Shown piece by piece: positions 1 to 5,452 of a stretch of DNA of 5,452 nucleotides. Source of the DNA: Desulfobulbaceae bacterium (GTDB lineage Bacteria; Desulfobacterota; Desulfobulbia; Desulfobulbales; Desulfocapsaceae); NCBI GenBank assembly GCA_030632405.1, contig DAOVUU010000206.1, positions 1 through 5,452 on the forward strand, read 5' to 3'. The stretch's first letter is position 1. Every line of letters starts with the position of its first letter. Both the position numbers and the translations under genes were made by a program. A model generated the notes under the pieces. The model worked only from the letters and a program-made list of their open reading frames with translations. It was not told the origin of the DNA and did not search any database.

Positions 1-25
1 ACTGTACCAAAACAATACAACCGGT

Positions 26-367
26 TCAATGGGGAAAGAAAAAAGATGAAATGGCAATGAACAGGAGGAGCAGTCCGCCAATGTCGAACAGATTTCCCAG
101 GGAACAGGGATTACGATTGCGGTGATATTGTGGTTCCTGGCCGGTTTTAACCGTCTCCCGGGTTACAAGTTTTTGCTTTGGATGGTTGAGCAGTTCACCG
201 GTACTGAGAGCAGCAAAACTTGCGGAGAGAATAAGGGTGGACTTGAATAAATATGCGGGTAAAGCGAGTACGAATGGCGTAATGAAGAGGATAGCAGCCG
301 TTACAAAAAAAGCACACGCTGCGATGAAAAGCGGCTGAACCGGAGTATCTGTTTCTGGGGTAGTCAT
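26..367 (-). CDS. Small membrane protein of unknown function, 113 aa
   Basis: I do not recognise this protein. It has three hydrophobic stretches, at about residues 13-29, 32-55 and 93-112, the last almost at the C-terminus. Between the second and third is a polar, basic loop (about 60-88) containing GELLNHPKQK and a YHRNRNP segment with one Cys. This predicts an inner-membrane protein with a single hydrophilic loop and no visible catalytic motif. A TTG codon at 370-368 directly precedes the ATG at 367-365. I chose the ATG because it is the stronger start and a weak GGAA Shine-Dalgarno lies about seven bases upstream. It is divergent from the amidohydrolase gene and has its own well-formed extended -10 promoter, which supports it being a real gene. 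Its stop is 25 bases from the window edge, so any downstream operon partner is not visible. Confidence 0.72.
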   Translation of the reverse strand: MTTPETDTPVQPLFIAACAFFVTAAILFITPFVLALPAYLFKSTLILSASFAALSTGELLNHPKQKLVTRETVKTGQEPQYHRNRNPCSLGNLFDIGGLLLLFIAISSFFFPH

Positions 368-428
368 CAACAGTTCCAGATGTGTAATATTGGCTATTCT
401 GAGGTATTGTGTTAAAAATCACTTTCTT

Positions 429-434
429 TATTAT
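429..434 (+). promoter_or_regulatory. Possible plus-strand -10, overlapping the minus-strand one
   Basis: The plus strand reads TATTAT here, five of six matches to TATAAT, and shares its bases with the minus-strand -10. A poor -35 candidate, TTGTGT, lies at 407-412 with a 16-base spacer. If used, transcription toward the amidohydrolase gene would start near 441 and give a leader of about 75 bases. The evidence is weak on its own; symmetrical -10 elements are known to drive divergent transcription. Confidence 0.25.
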
Positions 435-438
435 ACCA
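430..438 (-). promoter_or_regulatory. Extended -10 promoter for the small membrane protein gene
   Basis: Read on the minus strand, these bases are TGGTATAAT, a perfect TGnTATAAT extended -10 element. A recognisable -35 is lacking (TTAGCC at an 18-base spacing is the best match), which is typical of extended -10 promoters. Transcription would start near 423 and leave a leader of roughly 55 bases before the ATG at 367. This is a match by eye to the sigma-70 consensus, not a measured start. Confidence 0.55.
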
Positions 439-516
439 GTTCCTTATTGAAAAGGCTAAAATGATTATTTTGATTGTTACCAGTTTCATAACCCTTCACA
501 TTTAAAATATTGAAAA

Positions 517-1377
517 ATGCAAATTTTATCTGAAAAAGAGATTGTCCGACGGATAATACGACAGGAACCATTTTCGGCGGTTATTAATACAGATGCTTTC
601 AGTATCAAGATCGATAGATATGTCCCCGCTGTCAGTACAGCAATTCATACTGGACATACTGTTCGTGAACAGATTGTCGGCAAAATGCTGTTAAACGGGA
701 GTGAAAGAAAATATGAGGAGGATCCTTACACGGGAGATATGCTGGCCTCTTTTCCTATTGTCCTGCAGGGACTGGATTCACGTTATCAGTATGACCTGAA
801 TCGTCCGCCGGAACTGTGTATATACGAAGAGGCATGGGGGAAGAAAGTATGGACACAGCCTCTTACATCAAAGGAGCGGAAGGAGAGTCTCGCTCGATAC
901 AACAGTTACTACAGGGTTCTACATACTCTTCTCTCTGTTATTGAAGAGAAGTACTCCCGCTGCATTGTCTATGACCTGCATTCCTACAATTATAAACGTC
1001 TTGAAGTTGATGCTCCTCTTTTTAATATTGGTACTTACTACATAGATAAAGTGTTGTATCAGCCTGTTTTAGATCATTTGAGGAGGCAGCTTCTGGAGGC
1101 AGATTTTCCGGACATCGAAAACAGAGTAGCCTTGGATGAGGTTTTTTTTGGGAGGGGGTATCAGTCTTCTTTTATACATGAGAATCATAGAAACAGCTTG
1201 TGTCTTCCCCTTGAAATTAAAAAGGTGTATATCGATGAAAACAGCGGAGAGCTTGACCCGCCTATTCTAGAAACATTGAGCAGAACTCTGGGGCAGGCGC
1301 TCAGCTGTAATGCGTCTTATTTCAGCGGAAAATTCAGCGGTCAAGAAATAGAGTGTGCAACATTTTTCACTGATTAG
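517..1377 (+). CDS. N-formylglutamate amidohydrolase family protein, 286 aa
   Basis: This belongs to the N-formylglutamate amidohydrolase (FGase) family of metal-dependent, probably cytoplasmic enzymes. The classical member hydrolyses N-formyl-L-glutamate to glutamate and formate in histidine degradation. The family's landmarks appear in order: HTGH (44-47, metal-site region), EEDPYT (67-72), DLNRPPE (93-99, the family's D-x-NR signature), DLHSYN (153-158), GRGY (212-215) and LEIKKVYID (232-240, the E-I-x-x-x-Y-x-D strand). The length is normal for the family. The start is fixed because an in-frame TGA lies at 511-513, only one codon before the ATG, and the next Met is far inside the domain. 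There is no Shine-Dalgarno; the upstream bases are A/T only. No hut genes are nearby, so a role in histidine degradation is unsupported. Close relatives are often annotated only as FGase and sometimes sit beside DUF1704-type and ATP-grasp genes, none of which are visible. The substrate is unknown. Confidence 0.9.
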   Translation: MQILSEKEIVRRIIRQEPFSAVINTDAFSIKIDRYVPAVSTAIHTGHTVREQIVGKMLLNGSERKYEEDPYTGDMLASFPIVLQGLDSRYQYDLNRPPELCIYEEAWGKKVWTQPLTSKERKESLARYNSYYRVLHTLLSVIEEKYSRCIVYDLHSYNYKRLEVDAPLFNIGTYYIDKVLYQPVLDHLRRQLLEADFPDIENRVALDEVFFGRGYQSSFIHENHRNSLCLPLEIKKVYIDENSGELDPPILETLSRTLGQALSCNASYFSGKFSGQEIECATFFTD

Positions 1378-1403
1378 AGCGGAGCCGTACAGCTGCTGGC
1401 GAA

Positions 1404-2483
1404 TCAGAAATTGCGAAGATATCTCTTGGGACGTTTACGCAGCATAAAGAAGGCCAGCAAGCTAAAGAGCAGCAGACCGGCACCAAATCCCCAAAAGAAC
1501 ATACTCCAGCAGCCGGTTGTGGATGAGGGTGTATCGGTTTTTTTCTCAGGAGGTTGAGTTTCCCGGGGCTCCGAAGAGGCTGATTCCATCGTTTTTTCTG
1601 CTATAGTTTCAGTTTTGTTCACGCTTGTTTCAGCAACCGGTTTTCTGGGTACCAGGGCGAACCCTTTTGCCAGGAGTTCAGTCGCCTTGATGTCCCGGAC
1701 CTTTCTATCCTTACTGCCCATGACAATGGCAATAATCCGGACCCCGCCTTTTTGGGCAGTGGCCACAATGGAAAATCCGGCAGCTTTGAAATATCCTGTT
1801 TTGAAGCCGTCACAACCATCAACTTTGGTCAGGAGATGATTATGGGTGCGCATGATAAATTTACCCCCTCTAAAATCTCGTTCCCTGGTGTTGGTATATT
1901 TGAATACCTCCGGCTTTTCTGCGAGTTTTCGGGCAAGTAGAGAGAGGTCACGAGCTGTGGTCACGTCAGGTTTTTGTCCTTCCGAGGGGGGCAGGCCATG
2001 CACGGAATAGAAATGGCTGTTTTTCATTCCCAACTCTTTGGCCCTCTTATTCATAAGTGAAATAAACTCTGCTTTTGAACCAGCCACATGGATTGCCAGG
2101 GCAACGGCGGCATCATTTGCTGATTGTACTGCCAAAGCGTAGAGTAGATCTTCTACCGAAAATTGCTCCTTAGGATCAAGGTATACCTGTGATCCACCCA
2201 TCTGTGCGGCTTCTTTGGTCACCTGAACCATGTCGTTCAATTGTACAGTGCCTCGCTCAACATGCTCGAGTATGATGAGCAGTACCATCAGCTTAAGAAC
2301 AGAGGCGGGATATGCTACAGCTTCACTGTTATCATCGAACAGGATTTTACCTGTATTTGCATCTATGGCCAGGGCCGAAATATACGGTTCTCCAGCCTTG
2401 ATATTCAATTTTGCTCGACCCGCCCATGCTTCCTGGTTGATGATGAGCAGAGGGATTAACAGTAAGAAAAAAATGCGTTTCAT
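1404..2483 (-). CDS. D-alanyl-D-alanine carboxypeptidase (PBP5/6-type, peptidase S11), 359 aa
   Basis: This is a serine DD-carboxypeptidase of the DacA/PBP5 class, which removes the terminal D-Ala of peptidoglycan pentapeptides in the periplasm. All three penicillin-binding motifs are present: SVLK at 61-64 (nucleophile Ser61, Lys64), SAN at 121-123 and KTG at 228-230, the last in GFKTGYFKAAGFS. Residues 1-21 form a signal peptide ending AWA. After the catalytic domain (about 30-275) comes a Glu/Thr/Pro/Ser-rich linker (about 283-323), then a transmembrane helix (about 326-347) and a basic cytoplasmic tail, RKRPKRYLRNF. The C-terminal beta domain and amphipathic anchor of E. coli PBP5 are missing; a true membrane helix replaces them. 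The ATG at 2483 follows GAGGAG with a four-base gap. It lies 84 bases downstream of the LarA-like gene on the same strand, with a Fur-like dyad between. Assignment to the S11 family is secure; the physiological role (carboxypeptidase or endopeptidase, housekeeping or sporulation-like) is inferred. Confidence 0.93.
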   Translation of the reverse strand: MKRIFFLLLIPLLIINQEAWAGRAKLNIKAGEPYISALAIDANTGKILFDDNSEAVAYPASVLKLMVLLIILEHVERGTVQLNDMVQVTKEAAQMGGSQVYLDPKEQFSVEDLLYALAVQSANDAAVALAIHVAGSKAEFISLMNKRAKELGMKNSHFYSVHGLPPSEGQKPDVTTARDLSLLARKLAEKPEVFKYTNTRERDFRGGKFIMRTHNHLLTKVDGCDGFKTGYFKAAGFSIVATAQKGGVRIIAIVMGSKDRKVRDIKATELLAKGFALVPRKPVAETSVNKTETIAEKTMESASSEPRETQPPEKKTDTPSSTTGCWSMFFWGFGAGLLLFSLLAFFMLRKRPKRYLRNF

Positions 2484-2516
2484 AATACTCCTCAGGATAT
2501 GTTCAAATGATATTAT

Positions 2517-2531
2517 TGATAGTCATTTTCA
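2517..2531. promoter_or_regulatory. Fur-box-like dyad upstream of the carboxypeptidase gene
   Basis: On the minus strand the 15 bases read TGAAAATGACTATCA. Against the 7-1-7 Fur inverted repeat TGATAATnATTATCA, each seven-base arm has one mismatch (12 of 14). The dyad extends one further matched pair outward on each side (TTGA...TCAA). It lies 33 bases upstream of the carboxypeptidase ATG, in the right place for a promoter operator. A TATCAT -10-like hexamer follows just downstream, at a poor spacing to TTGAAA. The surrounding DNA is AT-rich, so chance similarity is a real possibility. Confidence 0.35.
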
Positions 2532-2567
2532 ATAGTGTCCGGTTAGAATTGAGTTAATGCAAGAGAA

Positions 2568-3842
2568 TTATCTGTTGATTGACTCCTGAAAAGGATTCCT
2601 GATATTTTCCGATGAATCCAGTTCAAGCTTTTTCCAGTTGTTTACTCTTTTCAAGGTGGTGTTCTTTTTGATTTCCGCGGCGTAAGCAAGTGATACCGAA
2701 ATTCTGTGTACATCCTGGGTATTATGAATATGTATTATCCGAACATTGGCAGGTGGGGTATCACCAATTGTCTGGAAGCAAGCTTCAAGCACTTCCCTGT
2801 CTGTGTCAAAATGAATGGGGATTGCCCCTTTTTCCGGGCTAATGCCTGTTATTGCATTGGTCCAGGTCTTCTGTTTGTCCATTTTAGTTACCAGCCGTGT
2901 GGTCGTAAAATCGGCAAGACCTATTCCGTTGGCATTGCCTTCTGTCTTTTCCGTCAGATCTCTGACAAAGACACGTTTTACCCTGGGAGATGAAGTAAAG
3001 TCTCCGAGCAGGTCATAATTTCTGCCGGTGACGTTTGTATCCATTCCCGTACCGGAAATATCTTTTCCGATCTGATCAACAATCAGGATGTCTATCTCTT
3101 CAAAAGGCAGTCTGGCCATTCGCTGCTTGGCGATTTTCAAAAGCTTTTTTTCATCTTCTAAAATATCCTGTGGTTGGCTGGCCTGGATTATGCAGGTTTT
3201 GTGAAAGGCGTTTTCCACTATTGCAAGGCCGAAGAGGATGGGACACTGCTTCATCACCTCAAGTCCAACGTTCTCGACAATCTTCTGAAAAGATAATCGA
3301 ACTGCCGCCCTGTGATAATAAGATGCTCCTTTCTGCTTGCCCATCCCGATAGCCATCATCTTCATCATGCCGCTTTCAACGGGACCTTCAAATTTAGTAT
3401 GAGCTTTGATGCGGTTGACCACGACGATATGATCGGCAGTCATAGCATTTTTGTCGATGTAAATTGGGTAGTCAAGGGCAGCTTTTCCCAGGTAGGCTGG
3501 TTCCATGTCACTCCTGACAGGGCAGCCCATGGATTCTTCGGTAATCCCCAGGTTGGCGAGGACCTTCAGCTGTCCATCTGCAGTAGCACCGCCATGGCTC
3601 CCCATAGCGGGAAAGATAAAGGGCACAGCACCTAACTTTTTCAATTCCTCTACAATCACTCCGGTAATAGTGTCAATTTGTGTTATGCCGCGGCTGCCAC
3701 CGGTTATGGCAACAGAATCTCCTGCTTTTACCCTGCTGCCAAGATTCAAACCTGCTATTTCCTGTGCAACAGTTGCCCTTATATCTTCGATATATTGAGG
3801 GTCAAGCTTCTGCTCTACCAATGCCATTTGAGGAAGTTCCAC
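2568..3842 (-). CDS. LarA-like nickel-pincer hydroxyacid racemase/epimerase family protein (DUF2088), 424 aa
   Basis: This is a homologue of nickel-dependent lactate racemase (lactate racemase N-terminal domain, formerly DUF2088), a cytoplasmic family that uses a lysine-linked nickel-pincer nucleotide. Candidate equivalents of the LarA active site are visible: Arg51 (GGSRGI), His83 (AMGSHGGATADGQ), His148 (KAHTKFEG), Lys161 for cofactor attachment (ESGMMKMMAIGMGKQKG), His177 as nickel ligand (YYHR) and Gln257/Lys260 (DQIGKDISGTGMD). The last segment continues into MDTNVTGR, typical of a LarA-like subfamily distinct from true lactate racemase. The length matches the family. The start is GTG at 3842, set by AAGGAG seven bases upstream; the next candidate is Met6. 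The gene begins 17 bases after the AsmA-like stop, so the two are probably co-transcribed. No larB, larC or larE maturation genes are in the window. The substrate is unknown: family members act on various alpha-hydroxy acids, so calling it lactate racemase would be overreach. Confidence 0.85.
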   Translation of the reverse strand: MELPQMALVEQKLDPQYIEDIRATVAQEIAGLNLGSRVKAGDSVAITGGSRGITQIDTITGVIVEELKKLGAVPFIFPAMGSHGGATADGQLKVLANLGITEESMGCPVRSDMEPAYLGKAALDYPIYIDKNAMTADHIVVVNRIKAHTKFEGPVESGMMKMMAIGMGKQKGASYYHRAAVRLSFQKIVENVGLEVMKQCPILFGLAIVENAFHKTCIIQASQPQDILEDEKKLLKIAKQRMARLPFEEIDILIVDQIGKDISGTGMDTNVTGRNYDLLGDFTSSPRVKRVFVRDLTEKTEGNANGIGLADFTTTRLVTKMDKQKTWTNAITGISPEKGAIPIHFDTDREVLEACFQTIGDTPPANVRIIHIHNTQDVHRISVSLAYAAEIKKNTTLKRVNNWKKLELDSSENIRNPFQESINR

Positions 3843-3847
3843 CTAAT

Positions 3848-3855
3848 CACTCCTT
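3848..3855 (-). promoter_or_regulatory. Shine-Dalgarno fixing the GTG start of the LarA-like gene
   Basis: The minus strand reads AAGGAGTG, with seven bases between GGAG and the GTG at 3842-3840. No comparable site precedes the in-frame ATG five codons later. The site sits inside the 17-base gap after the AsmA-like stop codon (TAG, 3862-3860), as expected for close coupling of two genes in one operon. Confidence 0.7.
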
Positions 3856-3859
3856 AAAA

Positions 3860-5452
3860 CTAATTGAATAACTTTTGCAGCAATTTTCCGGCTTGATCAG
3901 TTATCTGTTTTTTCCCGGCCTGCTTAATCAGATCTTTGATTGCCTTCTGCACTAAATCCTTGCTTATGGAAGGTTTCGACACAGTCCCGCCAATTGGGAC
4001 GGTGATAAAGGTTCCTTCTAAATATTTATATACATCACCGCCTACCATTCCCCTTGTAACCGGAATCTGGGCAATATAGTCCAGACTTTGATTAAAACCG
4101 ATCGACCCGGACAACATCAGAGAGTGTTTTTTTGTGTTAATTTCCAGGGGTGAGCAATGAACCCGATCATTTTTACCAACAAATTGCATGGGCTGATTAC
4201 TCAGGGTGATTTCACGTTCATTCGCCTTCATGATTGTCAATAGCGGAGCCAAAAGACCGCCGGCCTGGAGCTTGACGTCATTGAAGGTAAGAGAACCTGC
4301 GAAGGCCGCATCTTTTCGTGCAGCAGCATCCAGAGGCCAGCTGAAATTCTGCATGGTGAGGTCTACTGTCCCCTGGGAGACCGCAGCACCTTTGAAAATC
4401 GGATGAACCTGAGACAGCAGGTCTCTGGACATATCTTCGCTAAGTCCGACTCCAGTCAGTATCACACTATTTTCAGGTATCGAAATCACCGGCGGATCGA
4501 CTGTAAAATCGATAGCCGGTTTCAACGCCATCCTACCTCTGTTCACTGTTCCCTGGATATCAATTTGTCCTGTTGAGTTGGCGAATTGGATGGGTACTTC
4601 CAGTGATTCGACATGCAGGCCGAAGCCTCGGATTGACTCTGCATAAATAGAAGTGGAAAGCTCTGCATTATTTGGGATCTTGACCCATTGTCCATCTACT
4701 GACTTTGCTTTAACGGTAAAGGGTTGTATCTTCGCCCCGGTCATCTCAATTTCCATGTCAAAGAGAGATTTTAAATAGGTGCTTATAGCTTCTAAATTCG
4801 GGGTAATGGTGCCTTCAGCTGCCAACAGGTGTTCCTGCTTATCCGGTACGATCCTGCCGGTGGCATTGAAGACAATCGGGAGGGTTGTAAATTCTAATTT
4901 ATCAAGTGAAAAGCTCTTGTCGCGGATATCCCCTTTCAGGTTTATGGCAAGTCTGACGGCATCCTCAGACAATAACTGTTTGTCTGGGGATGCTATTTTA
5001 ATGGACTCAAGTGTGGTATCCAGCCGGACTGACTGTTGCTGCGTATCAGTCAGATCTAAATCGAGTTTGATTGTTGCCTGGCCAGCAACTTTAGTGTCAG
5101 GAGGTAGTTTAAGAATATCAGCCAGCAATACTGTCAACAGCCCCAGATCCAGATCGATGTTGCCGCTGGTCTTAATACCATTTTCAAGCTGATCCCAATT
5201 GGTGATCAGCAGTTCGGGAAGAGCTATCCGCCCGGCGGTGGTTGTTATATCAACCGGTTTGAGTGAGGCTGTTTTTTCCTTCAGGTTTGCAGACCCGCGG
5301 GTTGACAGATGTATTTTTTTATCACTGAAATTCTGTTTACCCTTTTGTAGAAAAAAATCCTGGGTTTTCAACGTGGCATCACCCAATTCGAGAATATCGT
5401 CTTTCAAGGATAATCCTGTATATATCTCTGTATTACCGGTAAACCTGGTATC
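3860..5452 (-). CDS. AsmA-like periplasmic protein, C-terminal 530 aa (5' end outside window)
   Basis: This is the C-terminal part of a large AsmA/TamB-superfamily-like protein. Such proteins are anchored in the inner membrane by an N-terminal helix and extend a long beta-rich groove through the periplasm; they are implicated in lipid transport to the outer membrane. The visible sequence is almost entirely short alternating beta-strand-like segments with repeated patterns such as LDTTLESIKI, VPIQFANSTG and FAGSLTFNDVKLQAGG. The last 43 residues (488-530 of the visible part) begin with the GGTVSKPSI pattern common near AsmA-like C-termini and end in a Lys-rich amphipathic helix. The frame stays open to the window edge. 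The TTG at 5407 is an internal Leu codon, not a start, because 15 more in-frame sense codons precede it (beginning DTRFTGNTEIY). No signal or membrane anchor is visible, as expected for a truncated 5' end. The family call rests on overall character rather than a catalytic motif. Confidence 0.78.
   Translation of the reverse strand, partial: DTRFTGNTEIYTGLSLKDDILELGDATLKTQDFFLQKGKQNFSDKKIHLSTRGSANLKEKTASLKPVDITTTAGRIALPELLITNWDQLENGIKTSGNIDLDLGLLTVLLADILKLPPDTKVAGQATIKLDLDLTDTQQQSVRLDTTLESIKIASPDKQLLSEDAVRLAINLKGDIRDKSFSLDKLEFTTLPIVFNATGRIVPDKQEHLLAAEGTITPNLEAISTYLKSLFDMEIEMTGAKIQPFTVKAKSVDGQWVKIPNNAELSTSIYAESIRGFGLHVESLEVPIQFANSTGQIDIQGTVNRGRMALKPAIDFTVDPPVISIPENSVILTGVGLSEDMSRDLLSQVHPIFKGAAVSQGTVDLTMQNFSWPLDAAARKDAAFAGSLTFNDVKLQAGGLLAPLLTIMKANEREITLSNQPMQFVGKNDRVHCSPLEINTKKHSLMLSGSIGFNQSLDYIAQIPVTRGMVGGDVYKYLEGTFITVPIGGTVSKPSISKDLVQKAIKDLIKQAGKKQITDQAGKLLQKLFN

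Noticed and set aside
195..422. Minus-strand 75-codon frame overlapping the small membrane protein
   Set aside because: It overlaps the small membrane protein gene in another frame, and that gene has the better start, promoter and membrane-like composition.
1378..1403. Possible terminator hairpin between the convergent stop codons (GCC...GGC around CAGCTG)
   Set aside because: Only three Watson-Crick pairs plus one wobble can form, and there is no T-run on either strand.
1615..1839. Plus-strand open frame inside the carboxypeptidase gene
   Set aside because: It lies wholly antisense to a gene with all three penicillin-binding motifs, has no ribosome binding site, and its peptide resembles no family.
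2568..3842. Naming the LarA-like gene larA (lactate racemase)
   Set aside because: The SHGGATADGQ and GTGMDTNVTGR segments and the longer loop before the cofactor lysine mark a different subfamily, and no lar maturation genes are present, so lactate as substrate is not supported.
4779..5192. Plus-strand 137-codon open frame opposite the AsmA-like gene
   Set aside because: It is antisense to a longer frame with convincing protein character. Its Ser/Arg-rich composition is typical of a shadow frame.
5405..5407. TTG as the start codon of a 515-residue AsmA-like protein
   Set aside because: The reading frame continues without a stop for 15 more codons to the window edge, no Shine-Dalgarno precedes the TTG, and the sequence beyond it has the same beta-strand character. 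The gene is simply cut by the window.

Overview
The window holds five protein-coding genes from what is probably a Gram-negative bacterium. The main clue is a long periplasmic AsmA-like protein of the kind found in organisms with an outer membrane. The mix of genes and the moderate base composition would suit Desulfobacterota (the former Deltaproteobacteria), but no taxonomic marker is present, so that placement is a weak inference. No tRNA, rRNA, CRISPR array, insertion sequence or clear factor-independent terminator was seen.

Layout, left to right. A small three-segment membrane protein of unknown function (26-367, minus) is divergent from an N-formylglutamate amidohydrolase family enzyme (517-1377, plus). 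The 149-base gap between them holds a perfect extended -10 promoter element for the minus-strand gene. The same bases read on the other strand also resemble a -10, so it may be a bidirectional promoter. The amidohydrolase gene converges with a block of three minus-strand genes, with only 26 bases between the two stop codons.

The minus-strand block, in order of transcription, is an AsmA-like protein (3860 to the right edge, 5' end outside the window), a LarA-like nickel-pincer racemase/epimerase family protein (2568-3842, GTG start) and a membrane-anchored D-alanyl-D-alanine carboxypeptidase (1404-2483). The first two are 17 bases apart and almost certainly co-transcribed. The third follows after 84 bases, in which a Fur-box-like dyad lies 33 bases upstream of the start codon. 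It may be co-transcribed or have its own regulated promoter.

Two of these three genes concern the cell envelope (AsmA-like transport or lipid homeostasis, and peptidoglycan trimming). The LarA-like enzyme is the most interesting member. The nickel ligands and catalytic residues known from lactate racemase can be matched with nearly the same spacing, but it belongs to a divergent subfamily whose substrate cannot be read from sequence. No evidence of a wholly new multi-gene system was found.
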